Shown: piece by piece, positions 9,790 to 22,140 of the stretch
How positions within the stretch are numbered: the stretch's first letter is position 1
Layout of the letters: each line of letters begins with the position of its first letter
Origin: Dolomedes plantarius
Taxonomy: Eukaryota > Arthropoda > Arachnida > Araneae > Dolomedidae
NCBI GenBank assembly: GCA_907164885.2
Contig: OU015495.1
Coordinates: 100,966,659-101,030,658 of the forward strand
Direction of reading: 5' to 3'
DNA: 64,000 bases
The notes under the pieces: model-generated
What the model was told of the DNA's origin: nothing
The model's database searches: none
Seen by the model: the letters and a program-made list of their open reading frames with translations, nothing else
Position numbers and translations under genes: made by a program

Positions 9790-10450
9790 ATGTTAATACT
9801 TCATGTTTTATAGTTAAAATAAATATTTTAAACTTTAAATATTGCAACTGAGAGATATTTAAATTTAATTAAAAGAAAGACAGCTGTTTTATTTTGTGAT
9901 TTGGCAAATCTGTATTTCTAATTTCTGGTATTATCCTTTTCCATTATACTACTGTTAAGAAATTTAATCTTGGAAGCCTGTAGTTCTTTATTATTATTTT
10001 GTTTTGTTTTGTTTTGTTTGCTGTGAAAACTATTCAAGTTTCCATAAAACTTTTTAAAAATTTAAATTCTTGAATTCCAAACACTTTAAACATTCAAAGG
10101 GTAGGATTTTCAAAATATTTTGATCACATAGTAGAATAAACGGTTAAAGCATTTGTTTCAAGGAATTTAAGAGCTTGATTTTTTCCCCTAAAAATTCATT
10201 ATGCAAATAGTTTAAGAGAGTGTATTGTAGCATGACTTCTAACTAACAAAGATGCTACAGAATTTTAATCAGTACAAGCACTATTAACAAATGAAAAACT
10301 TAAGTACTAGTTTTTTTTAAATATTTAATAAAATACCTGCAATTAATTTATGAAAGAGGCTATCATAACTCATCATCAGTAAATTTTTGGACAGCGGAGA
10401 ACAAATTTGTAAATTTGAGGACATTTCACTTTCAGAAAGAGCTAATAATA
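9790..10450. other. AT-rich spacer
   Basis: No gene was seen. A short (TTTTG)n run is at 10001-10020. The segment 10317-10450 is only flank to the Tc1 element. Confidence 0.6.
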
Positions 10451-10667
10451 CACTGGTGTAAGAAATTAAGAGAATTTGCAGACTTGGTCGATTATCTTTA
10501 GAACTACTGTACCGATTTTGATGAAATTTGATATGTACATACATTGATACAATACAAAACAAATAACCATTCAATAATTGTAATACACACGCATCATCGT
10601 GCGTAACACTCGTTGGAGTCGGAAGGTATGAAACAGCGGTTGCAGAATCAACAAAAAAAAATTGGGT

Positions 10668-11014
10668 TAATAGGGGGTATGGTCCCCTCTTACAGATATA
10701 CAGGTCTCGCAGCGTGATTTCATACTTGAAATAAGGCAGTATATCATTTCCTGTGGCAATTGGTCCCACTCGTTCAGCAACGCTGTTTTCATTCCCTGGG
10801 TGGTTCTCGGAGGGGGGTTGCGAGTTGCAATTGCCGTCCCCAGAGCGTCCCAGACATGCTCTATAGGGTTAAGGTCTGGAGATCTGGCTGGTCAATCCAT
10901 CCGGCGAATATCCTCACTCTCTAGAAATTCGTCGACCAGAAGAGCTTTATGTGGTCTCACGTTATCGTCCATTAAAATGAACTCAGGGCCAACTGCACCC
11001 CTGAAAAGACGAAC
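10668..11014 (-). pseudogene. Tc1 transposase, C-terminal half
   Basis: It resumes at VRLFRGAVGPEFILMDDN, which contains the second catalytic aspartate, and continues to RSPDLNPIEHVWD. There are 34 residues between that aspartate and the glutamate of IEH, the Tc1 DD34E spacing. A frameshift separates the 76-residue open part from the following WPARSPDLNP segment. The protein ends in a stop at 10668-10670. Confidence 0.8.
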
Positions 11015-11235
11015 TAAAGCTATGTCCACACTTTTTCGCTTTTGCATTCGCTTTCGCTTTCGACATGTCGCACGGAGAGAGAAATGTGAGGCATACTCAG
11101 AGCGATGCGTCACCACCTGCAAATTCTAGGACTGTGCATGCATGGCGATAGAGCATGCGATATCTCAATCTTATCCAACCCAAGTGGATTTTCTTGCTGA
11201 ATGCCATGCGCTTTTCTATTCTGCAAGGCAGTTTT

Positions 11236-11364
11236 CAAGCCAGTGTTCAGAATGTCGCGGAAGAAATTTTAAATTTTATTGATGATTACAGAAATTTGTC
11301 GGCATTATGGGATGTCAACCACTCCGTATACACAAATAAAATTATTAATGCATGTAATACATTT
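11236..11364 (+). pseudogene. MADF-like domain exon fragment
   Basis: The plus strand reads VAEEILNFIDDYRNLSALWD and continues VNHSVYTNKIIN. This is the start of a MADF (Myb/SANT-like) DNA-binding domain: a helix, then the LWD..H..Y.NK signature. The frame ends soon after in AT-rich sequence with a possible GTAATA donor near 11354. MADF domains occur in host transcription factors and in PIF/Harbinger accessory ORFs. Here it sits inside a TA-flanked element, so capture from a host gene or from a Harbinger are both possible. Confidence 0.45.
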
Positions 11365-11997
11365 AAAATAATTATTTAATAATAATTAATGTATATTGTT
11401 TTAAAATAAAAACTAAAAGTATTTTTAAACAAAGCAAATTGAAAAAAAATTTTGAAAACTTGTTCTATATCATTGAAATTTTCTTTTTGAAATACAGGGA
11501 GAAGATTTCAAAAATATGCATCAGCTAATTTGTTATTATAAAAATACTGAATAAAAAATTGCACATAGCTTATCATAGGAATTAAAAACCCACTTTGAAA
11601 AAAAAATAGATGTTTTAGCATTATAAAAGCAGTTTACAACCTGAATTCGCGTTTTGCGGGACGTAATTTTTCCCCCCATGTCATGCACTGCTTGCATCCA
11701 AATGCGTATGATCTTGCATGTATCATTTTCATTTGAAGCTAAATATCATTGACACATTTTAAATGTAGGAATTTTTTAGTCCATCATGGTTTTCTCGTTG
11801 TGTTCTTCATTTAACCCCATGTTAAAGAAAAATGAATGATTTTCATTAATAACAAAATATACTTCTTAAGTTCTTACATATGTAGAATTTTTTTATTTTA
11901 TTATATATGAAAATTCAAAAGTAATTCTTCATGGCCCGCTTTGCTCAGAAAAGAAGTAAATGTCTCGGTTTAATTCTTTACTTTATATTAAAGAGAT

Positions 11998-12125
<128 letters not shown>

Positions 12126-12548
12126 TGATTAGTTAACGATTTTTCTTGAATATTCTGTATACTTCAAAAGTAATATAAATGTTCCTTTTATTCAGAAATA
12201 AATTAATATACCAGTGTAATTTTGCACTATATATTTAAGAGATAAAATTGTAATAACAAGCAATATTCTAACGTTTTCTATTCTTAGTATTTGTTTGGTT
12301 TTATTACTTCATAAAAAAGCTATAAATTGTAGTTCTATTTCTAATAACTTGGCATATAAAAAAACAGGTCTTCTCTATATTCCGTATCACCAGTTATTAA
12401 TTTCTCTACCAAACTACATTGATGTAGAACCTATACGTGATACGAAAAACCATCTCTAATCGATTAATGAGGTATTACATAAAGAATATTATGTTTAAAT
12501 TTATATTTATTTTTTAGTCTTCTCATTTAGATCATTTTCCCCTGCACG

Positions 12549-12590
12549 TGCACACACACACTCACACACACACACACACACATATATATG
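12549..12590. repeat. (CA)n microsatellite
   Basis: CACACA repeats with one CTCA interruption end in ATATATATG. Confidence 0.9.
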
Positions 12591-12818
12591 AATGATAAAT
12601 ATGCAAGTAGAGGGATTATACATATTTATATACAGAGCACCGTACCAAAATTTTAGTCTATTCTTGTTGCACATTTCTTGTTGCTTTTCGTAAAAATAGT
12701 GATCACCTTATAAACTCCGCGAAATCACAAGAAACGCAGCAGTAACCGTCCGACTCTTCCATCTCGTGAGGCATGAACTGTCGAACAAATGTGGACAACA
12801 AATCGAATGCTTCTAGAG

Positions 12819-13306
12819 CAGGGGTTTCCAACTGGCGGCCCGCGGTGCCTTTTTTTGCGGCCCGCGAAGACTTCTAGGAAAATAATTTGCACCATCAATT
12901 TAGATATTCTTAGTTAACGAAAAATGTTTTTGTAAAAAACTTTATTGTTTTCCAATGCTGTACTTTTGCAAAAAACATTGATTTTCCTCGAATTCCATGA
13001 AAAGTAGGGTGTCCACTCATGTTTTATTTCACCCCCCCCACTTCTTATTTAAATATCCACTTCTTATTTGACTTTTTTTTGTGTCTGTGTAATTTAACGA
13101 AAGTTGGCCAGTTATAATCAAGGTCGTTGTTGGAAGGTCATCCTCTATTTTTTAAAAATTTCATAGTAAATACTATACACAAATCCTCCAAATCCCCCTC
13201 CCTCAAGAAAAAATGTCCTGGGTATGGTCCTGATTAAATTGCGGCCCGCCACTAGACAGGTGTTTTCGATTGCGGCCCTTGGACACTTGTAAGTTGGAAA
13301 CCCCTG
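12819..13306. mobile_element. hAT MITE with perfect 8-bp TSD
   Basis: The ends are CAGGGGTTTCCAACT at 12819 and its inverse ending at 13306. The target duplication TTCTAGAG is perfect at 12811-12818 and 13307-13314. Subterminal GCGGCCCGC blocks at both ends are typical of this MITE class. It is 488 bp and has no coding capacity. It lies inside the 11017-13737 element, so it is the youngest layer of a three-deep nest. Confidence 0.92.
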
Positions 13307-13739
13307 TTCTAGAGGCATGCCGGAAAGCATGGTGTTAGACCGCAAGGTCGTTGAAACGCACTAGGGTTGCCAAGCATTGGATTGGCTCTCGCCGTGTAGG
13401 CGTTATGTTGGGTAGTCGGCGTCTGTTTGCCGGATTAGATAGTTGGTCGGGACCTGAGCTCTTGCTAGACTCGGTTGCTCCCATATTCTAAAATTTCTAC
13501 CATGTTCTTATAGGGTTTTTAATAAAAACTCATTGTTATTGTTACATTCTACTATGTTCATTTCGAAGATACAGTCCGCTTACACATCGACTATAGAAAG
13601 TTTCTCATAGAAAGTTTCCTATAATTTTGCACGACCACACACATATACACATGGGTTAAAAGTAAGTTGAGAGGAAAGACGAACCGCAAGTCGAAAGCGA
13701 AATCGAACTCGAAAGCGGAAAAGTATGGACATAGCTTTA

Positions 13740-14418
13740 GGGCTTCAAGACCTCATCCCTATACCTCACACCAGTCACAGTGCCTCTTTCAAAGACACGG
13801 AGAGGTGTGCGGCCATCCAACATGATGCCTGCTCAGACCATTAAACCTCCTCCGCCATAATGGTCGATTTCGCGGACATTGGACTGTAGGTAGCGGGTCC
13901 CTGGTTCTCTCCATAGGAACGTACGGCGAGAATCGGTGTTTAGGCTGAACCGGGACTCATCAGTGAAGAGAACGGTCGCCCATTGATCCATACTCCAATC
14001 TCTATGCTCTCTGCACCATTATAAACGGATTCTCCTGTTCGTAGAAGTGAGCGGGACGCAAACAGCAGGTCTTCTTGCAAACAACCCTCTCTTGAAGTCT
14101 TTTGGAAACAGTCACCCTTGATACACGGGTTCCTGTGGCTGCATACAAGTCACGAGAGAGCTGAGAAGCTGTAGCACTCCTGTTACGCCTCGCTATAATC
14201 GACAAATGGCGATCTTCTCTGGCCGTCGTGGCTCTTGGACGACCTTGCCCAGGCTTTCTCTCGATGGATCCGGTATCCTGGAACTGTATCCGTAAGTTAC
14301 ACACGACGCTGGGCGTTTAATTGAACACTCTACAAATTTGAACTTGAGATTGGCCTGCTGCTAGCCTCCCCTCAATTCGCCACCTCATTCCATCATCTAA
14401 ACGTTGGTGGTTACTCAT
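13740..14418 (-). pseudogene. Tc1 transposase, N-terminal half
   Basis: It starts at the ATG at 14418 (MSNHQRLDDGMRWRIEGRLA), followed by the paired-type helix-turn-helix and the GRPR linker (KPGQGRPRATTARED). An in-frame stop occurs near residue 34, and a frameshift is needed before the first catalytic aspartate in VLFTDESRFSLN. The frame ends at YRDEVLKP, where the nested element begins. The second half lies at 10668-11014. Confidence 0.8.
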
Positions 14419-15060
14419 TTTTACTGTTACAATTTGAAATTAACCGATTGCTGCAAAATAACACCAAGAAATTCGCCGAGGTGTGCTAGCGAACGAAATG
14501 CGTCTTAACTTACGCGCGCTTATAAAGCCTGATTCTCTACGGGCTCCATCTACACACACGTGTACGCTTACGTATTTGACGTACAAGATTTGCATTTTTG
14601 TCTAGAAGCAGTGGTTTTAAATTTAGTTCAGTTCTTTTCACGAAATTCGATAAAATATGCAAATTCTCTTAATTTATTTCTCCAGTGTATTTGAGGATAA
14701 TAATCTAAATATGGGTCTGTCCTCGAAATTTGAACACGTGTTGTTGCCGTATGTAAATTAGCTTCATTCAAAAGATTTTGGGTTCATTATCTAGAGCAGG
14801 GGTCGGCAACGCGGTGCCCGCGAAACAATTTTAAAGTGTCCGCTGTTCAAATATCTAAATTTTAAGTATTTGGGTTTAGAAATTTGATTTTAGATATTGT
14901 TGATTATTTGAGGTTAGATATTTGATTAAGAGAGATCAATAGAAGAAAGGTACTTGAGCGGTTTTTAAATTTATTATCACAGGTGAAATAAATTTGTTTA
15001 GTATTAGAGCAAAAACCTTGGTAAATTGAGCTAGGCTTTCTAACTTATTTTACTGTAAAA

Positions 15061-15312
15061 TTGAAGGATCTAAATTTGAAACTACAGGGTAGAAATCATC
15101 ATATTGCTTCTATGACAAGTACGATAAATGCATTTAAAGCTAAATTGGCGCTCTTGAAATCGCTTATGGTGAAAGATAATTTATCACATTTCCCCAATTT
15201 AAAAATGGTAATAGAAAATTACTACGAAGAAAATACTACCACCTATCAGTTTTCAAAACATTTTGATTCCTTATTGGAAAAATTTAATACTAGATTTGAA
15301 GAATTTTGCTAA
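15061..15312 (+). pseudogene. hAT transposase fragment (ZBED5/GTF2IRD2-like)
   Basis: An 83-codon frame reads LNLKLQGRNHHIASMTSTIN followed by AFKAKLALLKSLM and HFPNLK. This is the conserved middle of hAT transposases related to vertebrate ZBED5 and GTF2IRD2-type proteins (LN.KLQGK...I..M...V.AFK.KL). The BED finger and the catalytic ends are not recognisable, and nearby frames carry weak continuation (ENFRFE-like) to about 15560. Confidence 0.6.
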
Positions 15313-15580
15313 TTGGAGGTATTCTTGACTTTTTTTTATTATTAATCCTCTCTCTCATACAGAGGACGATGTGACTCATAAAATCGCCACATATTTTGAT
15401 ATTTTCAATACCGAGGACTGAGAATTGAAAATTATAAATATAGGAAATGACATTGAATTAAAATTACATCATAACGAAGAAAAAATCTGGAATTTAGTGA
15501 ATGGAAATAGCTTTACATTGTTTAGAAAAATGGGCTCTGAAATTGAACTCTGCGCTTCAACAAATACTTGTGAATACAGT

Positions 15581-17060
15581 AACCACCGCTTATAGTGATC
15601 AGTGGTTATAAGAATTAACCGTTTATAAGAATCAATATCGCAAAAACAAAAACAAATGTATTATTTCCATGTTAAAATTTTCGCTTTAAAGAATCAATCC
15701 ACCGGTTTTAAGAATCAGTTTACACTCTTCGCTTTCCTTTCATTTTTCCAAAAAAACCACTTAAACCCTTAAAAGGTATGATGTTATTTCTTTATTCTTT
15801 TTAAAAGAAAGAGTGATAAGATGGGATGGAATGCAGTCGTAAAATTCATCCCTTTCTTTGTTAGACATAACATAATAGTTTCCCCTTAAACGCTTTAGCT
15901 AAACACTGTCCTATTAGCTTGACCCAGGGGCATCCTAACTGTGCGGATCCGATTTCACTTTTCTCCACTGACAAACAAAGACAGGGACTCTTTTTTTCCC
16001 ACCTCCCACATCCCGGTTGCGGCTTCCTGAACCCTGAAACACATAAATCTTCGGGGAAGTGTCCACTATCACTTAGGAAAACGTGACATTATTAGATTCA
16101 GCACGTTATCAAACCGTGAAACGTAAGCTAGATGGTGAATCTTGGTCTGAGACTATTGGTATTGAAAGAGGTATAAACAGCCTCCTGAAAACTTCATTAC
16201 GTCAAACTACCATAGAAAACTTTTTCTTGCACCTTTCCTGTGGTTGAAATGTTAAACTGTTAAGCAGGTATGTTGTAACAATTATTGGACTGTTTTCTTC
16301 TCTTAGTATAATCATGTGTATCTACTTATAGGTCTAGAAATTAAATTGTATTTTTAAAATTATGAAAATAATCTTAATAAAATATAATTAACGTAAATTA
16401 AAGAGTATTTTATAGTAAATTATCTAATATATGTTATAGAGTAAATAGCTCACTTCTACCCAGACTTGGGTGTATATAATTTGAAGTGGCACTCTATTTG
16501 AATTTGAAACAAACACAGTTTATACATGAAACAATGTTTATTGAATTCGTTGCACATATAATTGGCTTTTACAGCAATAAGCATACGTACTACTTGTACG
16601 GAATATATATATTATCATTCAATAGAAATACACATTTCGAATACTCACAAACAGTAAGTCAAACCAGCAATTCTGCCACGTAAACTTTGGGCCCCCTAAG
16701 CACTAGCTCAGGATAGTACTGGAGCTGCATACCACGTAAGCTCCCTATCGCTTATCTATCAACTTTAACAACCTTCTTCAACCCTAACCACCTTTTTTTA
16801 ATTAATGACGCTGCATGGTATTTATACTAAGCGCGTATGCCGAAATTAGCATATCTAAAGCAGCTTCTTTAATTCATTCACTCAAAAGTTCGATTCTTGT
16901 GAATCGAATCTTGTGTATACCTTACACTGTATATATAGGTGTGTGTGTGTTCCTGTCCAAAAACCTAAATTTTGGCTATAACAATCAACCGCTTATAAGA
17001 ATCAAAAACAGTAATAACAAAAGTGATTCTTATAAGCGGAAATCAATGTATTTGGTTTCC
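15581..17060 (+). mobile_element. Probable pogo/Tigger remnant inside the hAT
   Basis: At 15581 a TA is followed by CAGTAACCACCGCTTATAG, a pogo/Tigger-style end. GCTTATAAGAATC motifs recur here and, in both orientations, at 16985-17045. Near 16170-16230 a frame reads INSLLKTSLRQTTIENFF, which resembles the C-terminal end of Tigger-type transposases (…RQTTI..FF). The right terminus is not clear and most of the coding region is unreadable. Confidence 0.4.
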
Positions 17061-17421
17061 AATATAAAATTCTTAAAATCAAAGTACCGACCAAGCCTCA
17101 CTGACACTCATTTGGACCATTGCCTGAGAAGTGGGAATTCGACTAAGTGCCACATTACAACGAGTTCGCCGCATATTTTCGATGCCAAATATTGCATTAA
17201 ATTATCAATTTTAAAACTATTTTGTTTAAATTAAAATTAAAATTTACGAATTAGAAATTCTTGTCGCATTAATACTTTCACGTTTAAATATTAGCCCCCT
17301 CCCCTCCTCCTCTTTATCCAGTGGTGCCCGCCGAACCCGCATTTCTGAAATATGCTCTCCTATAAGAAAGTTTGCCGACCCCTGATCTAGAGTAATATAT
17401 ATATATATATATATATACACA

Positions 17422-18217
17422 CCGGGTGCGTCATAAATTCGTGGAAAATTCAAAAATTCATAATAAAAGAAGTAATGCTCGGAAAATTTTTCTGTTTGCG
17501 CCAATAAAATCAGAGGGACATTGGATTTTGTTCCATGTAAAAAAAAAAAGTTTCCAAAAGTAACCGAAAGAGGGCGCTCACACGTCATAAGGAGACGTTT
17601 TATGCAAATCAGGCAAACTCAAACAGAAAATCAAACAGATCACAATAACATGAGACTGTGCATTTATTTTAAAGTAACATATGTTCAACATTACTAACAG
17701 GACAAGATAATAGGTAAGTGAGGCGCGTCACTAAGCCCATTACAGCGGATTCTAGCATCGATGGCTGCGACTGTCTGTCGAATGACATTTTTCTGTTCCA
17801 CCAAAATGGTTGGGGAGCCCCGGTACACATGAGACTTTAAGTATCCCCCCAACTAAACATTTTCCGGGGTCAAGTCTGGTGATCGTGAGGGCCACTGAAC
17901 CTTATAACCGCGACTTATAGAACTCGGTCTTCAGTGAAAGATTCCAACAGGAACGTCTTGATATCACGGGAAATGTGGGGCGGAGCACCATCCTTTATGA
18001 AGGTGACAACAGGTAACGCATGTCTTTCCTGCAATACACGCTTAACGTGGTCACACAATAGCGCCCTCTTTCGGTTACTTTTGGAAACTTTTTTTTTTTA
18101 CATGGAAAAAAAATCCAATGTCCCTCTGATCCTATTTGCGCAAACAGAAAAATTTTCCGAGCATTATTTCTTTTATTACGAATTTTTGAACTTTGCACGA
18201 ATTTATGACCCACCCGG
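17422..18217 (-). mobile_element. Deleted mariner-like element with ~165 bp TIRs
   Basis: The ends CCGGGTGCGTCATAAATTCG and its near inverse ending CACCCGG at 18217 extend as inverted repeats to about 17590 and from about 18050. The right flank is TA, and the left flank is a mutated TA repeat. The 796 bp element keeps only the C-terminal part of the transposase. Confidence 0.8.
17690..18055 (-). pseudogene. Mariner-like transposase C-terminal fragment
   Basis: On the minus strand frameshifted reading gives FIKDGAPPHISRDIKTFLLE, with the second catalytic aspartate, then WPSRSPDLTP followed by VWLGGYLKSHVYRG, and an ending with NVIRQTVAAIDA. The N-terminal helix-turn-helix and the first aspartate are missing. 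At least two indels and a lost codon at the third acidic position (the cysteine-aspartate after LTP is changed) make it inactive. Confidence 0.65.
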
Positions 18218-18500
18218 TATATATATATCATGAAGCTACAGAAGGAGGAGCAGCTCCGTATTAAAAAAGTGTCTCCCATTTGGTCGCCACCACTAGATGG
18301 TTCGCGCGCCTGTACTGTTGCCGCTATAACACGGAAACCATACGCTTTAATATGGATTTTTCGTATATTTCAAAAGAAATAAGTTTTTTTTAAGTGCGTT
18401 TTTAATATGAATTTATTTATTCAACTTAACAATTGTTTATCTTCATTCAAAATGTTTATTTGAACTGCCTTTTTTTGCTAAACTTCATTAAAATTGTTAA

Positions 18501-19221
18501 GGGGGAGATCACCTTTGCATGCACAAAACTACACTGATTTTACTACCAAGCTTAATGTGTTGTTAAACAGTTAATTTGTAATTAATTTAAACCAATTTTT
18601 AAAGGTGAATTGCACAAAGTTTTATCAATTAGAAAAAAAACAGAATTGTTGGGAGATTATTAGAAATTATTTTAAGAAAAAAATGTTTTAAGAATAGTGA
18701 ATCTTAGATCAATGCAATGTGCAGATTTTTTTTAAAACTATAAGAGATATATATTAAATTATTTGTATATATTTTATCCATAGGTTATAATTTAATCTAC
18801 ACCTAAAATAGTTACCATATTTCACATCAAAATTTTTTTTTTCAGGCAAATGTATTGTAATGTACAAAAAAAATATAAATTAAAAAAAAAATTTCTGCAA
18901 AAAAATACCTTAATTTAGGTAGAAATTGTAGAAACATGCAAGATATACATGTATACAAAAAATTGCAGCAATTTATGATGATTAGTTTTGAAGAAATAGT
19001 GAGCACAAGTTTCGAAATAAGTTTTTAGAAAAAGCAATTTAAAGTTTAAATTTTCTATAAATTACTTTACTATTAGCTTTATACATTTGGCCATAAAATC
19101 GGTTCTAATTGTAGTACAATCGACTTAAATTTTTTTCATAAGATTCCTTATATTCCATTCTTCAAAATTAAATCATAATAAAAAATTGAGTTTTTTGAAG
19201 GGTTTAAGGTGATCTTCCTCC
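18501..19221. mobile_element. TTAA-flanked MITE (piggyBac-like)
   Basis: TTAA at 18497-18500 and 19222-19225 flank a ~720 bp AT-rich segment. The left end is GGGGGAGATCACC and the inverted right end is GGAGGAAGATCACC. TTAA targets with short GG-starting TIRs suggest a piggyBac-type non-autonomous element. There is no ORF. Confidence 0.45.
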
Positions 19222-19761
19222 TTAAAGGAAATGAATAAATAATGATACATTATTTTCTAGAGTGAGCTAGTTACATATAAAAGCACACACTAGCTGCAGC
19301 TACAGAGTATGCAATGTCCAAACATGAGTTGACAAACATCTGACACATGAAGAGTCATACTTCATTATATAAACATTTCAGAATAATCTTGTATTAGTTC
19401 CAGAATAAATTAGTTCAGAATTTTGCAATAATTGAATAATTAAGAAAATGAAATTACAGAAAAAAATTGGGAAAAAAAATCTCTTATGGAAAAAAAATTG
19501 TGAGAAATACTACTGATAAACCAAAACATACACACATATAGTGATATAAGAATATTTTTATTTGTAGATAAGTATGAATCATACATCATACATAACAGCC
19601 TTTAAAAACAAAAGCAACATTTTCTATCAATAATCACAAATGAATTCTAATCAAGACTAATAAAATAGGAAGTCAATTCTGTATTTAATCACACAACACT
19701 TTTAATTATCTTCCTTTGGAAAAAAAAAATCAATCAAAGCATCTCAGATTACACTTTTTAA

Positions 19762-20310
19762 AACTGGAGGTATAACTGTCAAGTTAATAAATTACTGAAT
19801 ACAAATTTTTTTTGTGAATTAAAAAGAACCCCCCCCCCCCCCAAATAACATTGACAAGGACAAATCAGCTATTTTTTGCACTTTCACAAAGTATGGGTTT
19901 CATTGTACTCGTAGTAAAAAGATGGGAAAATATTTTTTTTTTAATTATACACAACAGATTTTGCATAAGCATTTGTAGTGACAATATTATCATACAATGA
20001 AAGCTTATTTACTTATTGAAGCTAATTTAATAGTAATTAAATTCAATATTAATGTTCTAGCATAGTCAGGAATTACCTTCAAGTTGGTAAGTTACCGATT
20101 GCAAAAATTTTCAGCGACATAAAAAGAAAAAATCTCAAATAACATTGACAAGGACAAATCAGCTATATTTTTACATTTTCACAAATTATGGGTTTCATTG
20201 TACTCACAGTAAAAAGATGGGAAAATATTAAATTTTTTTTAAAATTATGCACAACTGATTTTGCATAAGCATTTATAGTGACAACATTGTTTATCATACA
20301 ATGAAAACTT
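19762..20310. repeat. Tandem duplication, ~310 bp period
   Basis: Positions 19765-20003 and 20073-20308 share AACATTGACAAGGACAAATC, a GGGTTTCATTGTACTC block and a GATTTTGCATAAGCATTT block in the same order, with about 80-85% identity by eye. A C14 run interrupts the first copy at about 19830-19843. Confidence 0.75.
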
Positions 20311-20362
20311 ATTAAAAAGTAATATAAAATAAAAGCTTAAATTTAATAGTAAATGTGATTTA

Positions 20363-21920
20363 TAATTTTGACTGTTTTCTTAAATTTTTAACTTTAGTAG
20401 AGAGTTGAAAATTTTTATTTTCTTGTTTGCATATAAAATGCATGCGCGTAATTAGAAAAAAGTTGATAACATTTTGAATTAAATTAATGTTATGTTGCTC
20501 ATTGCAACCTATTACTGGCATAGGAGGACCAGTATAAATTTCTTTTATCACTTGAAAAATTAATTTATTATTTAGTTTATTAAAATTTAGAGTTTTGATT
20601 ATTGCAGTTTCTAGAATATTAATTATTTTTTAAAACAAATCTGAAGGGTATAATAAAGAACCTTTACTTAAAAAAAAAAAAATTATTTTGATCAGTATTG
20701 TTGTTTATAGAGGTTAAGTTTTGTATGCATTGGTCACATTTAGAAAATCTACTGATCCTCCTAACAACATAACCAGCAACATAATTTATAATGAAATCTG
20801 ATGACGATATCATTAAATAATCGTGGTCATTAAACAATAATATTCTGTACATACTTTTACAGATGAATCCTGACAAATAAGAACTCGTCGCTCACAAGAA
20901 TATTTAGAATTCCATTTTGAACATATGAAATACTCTTGAGAAGATGGTGCTGTCCACCATGAATCTGGTTTTTGTATATTTTCTAAATTAACCAAACATG
21001 TAGAATAATAATTTTGCTGTTGTTCAGCTTCTGTATGAGATTCAACATCTTTACTTATATTAGGTCTTTTGTTTTTTTTCAAATGAAGAATAACGAGAAG
21101 CTGGAGGTTTTCTCTTGCATGGTCTAACAGACAGACATTTTGGTAAATTAGGGAATAATGTTGGTATAGAACGTGCTTTTAAACGTAATCTCCCTCTCTC
21201 AAGATTAAATATTGTTCCATCAGTGAGTGAAGTTGAATATAACCTTTCTACACACTCTTCTTCAAAATGCAACACACAGAGATGGTTACCAAGACTGAAA
21301 ACTTTATCTTTACTGGGGATGACTTTTTGCCATTTCTCCAAAAGTACACTATCCTGTAATAAGTAGAATTGAAATGAACAACAAACAAAATATATATTTT
21401 TAAAATGAAAACTGTATGCAAATTAAAAAATTCACTCTCAGATAACTTGTTACATTCCACAAACATATCAAATGAATTACAATCGTCAACGAAGGTAAAT
21501 TTTTACTTAAAAATATGAAAAACATCAAAAACAAATACTTTAATATATATGTAAGTATCGCACATCTTTTGTTGATTAAGTGATTTCCTTTAGAGCAATA
21601 ATTTCAGTAATTATTTGCATTTGTTTACGTACAAAGCTTTGTGAACACCTTTTTTTCCTGAAATATAGGGATGATTGAAAAATAAAACATGCTTATTTCA
21701 GGCAGAATTTAAGCTGTCTTAACTTTGTGTTCGCTTAAAACACAGCAGCTGTATTTTCCTCTCACTATTATACAGCTTATATTAAAACAAAACATTAATA
21801 ATGCTCTTACCTTAGGAGCAGAAAACATACTAGGATTTCTCTGTCCAGTTTCTTTGTTTCTTTTCTTTTCAGGACTGATCGATAGCCACTGGAACAACCA
21901 GGTGCAAAACATGTTGGCAT
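20363..21920 (-). pseudogene. THAP9/P-element-like transposase, internally deleted
   Basis: Exon 1 (21811-21920) starts MPTCFAPGCSSGY, giving the first CxxC of a THAP zinc finger, and ends at a GTAAGAG donor. A frameshift precedes MFSAPK. The intron runs 21354-21810 and ends in TTATTACAG. Exon 2 supplies EKWQKVIP, the CVLH zinc ligands and the SIPTLFP box. After another frameshift at a T8 run (about 21067) it reads PDSWWTAPSSQEYFICSKWN and ERRVLICQDSSVKV, then jumps to INYVAGYVVRRISRFSKC and a tail ending VKNLRKQSKL. The whole RNase H-like catalytic core that should lie between is missing. The layout recalls deletion derivatives of P elements that keep only DNA-binding parts. Confidence 0.75.
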
Positions 21921-22101
21921 GTCTGCGCACAGAATAAATTAAAAAAATTTTAAAACAATTTTCTAAAACACGTGTCCATGTAACTCAATGAAAAATTCGA
22001 ACCAGTAGAACATGTCGCGCCATCTGCCGGTGAGCGACCATAATCGGTCCATTTTTCGAGGAATTCCCCATTGGAGCTTACGCTCCTTCTGTAGCTTCAT
22101 G

Positions 22102-22140
<39 letters not shown>

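Larger units (their letters stand above)
14797..17384 (+). mobile_element. hAT element (2.6 kb), decayed
   Basis: The TIRs are CAGGGGTCGGCAA at 14797 and the inverse TTGCCGACCCCTG ending at 17384. The 8-bp target duplication ATCTAGAG is perfect at 14789-14796 and 17385-17392. The interior carries a short hAT transposase fragment (15061-15312) and, further in, a pogo/Tigger remnant. The core hexamer TCTAGA of its TSD equals that of the MITE at 12819-13306. Confidence 0.9.
18229..22101 (-). mobile_element. P-like (THAP) DNA transposon with deleted core
   Basis: A perfect 19-bp inverted repeat CATGAAGCTACAGAAGGAG bounds the element at 18229-18247 and 22083-22101. The 8-bp flanks are ATATATAT and ATATAAAT, a 7/8 match consistent with a P-type TSD in TA-rich DNA. 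The minus strand encodes a THAP-domain transposase with one clear intron. The region between the N-terminal part and the C-terminal part has been removed. A TTAA-flanked MITE and a ~310 bp tandem duplication lie in the 3' half. Confidence 0.75.

Noticed and set aside
16815..17234. 139-codon ORF within the hAT element
   Set aside because: No similarity to hAT or Tigger proteins, and it crosses repeat motifs of the Tigger remnant. Probably chance.
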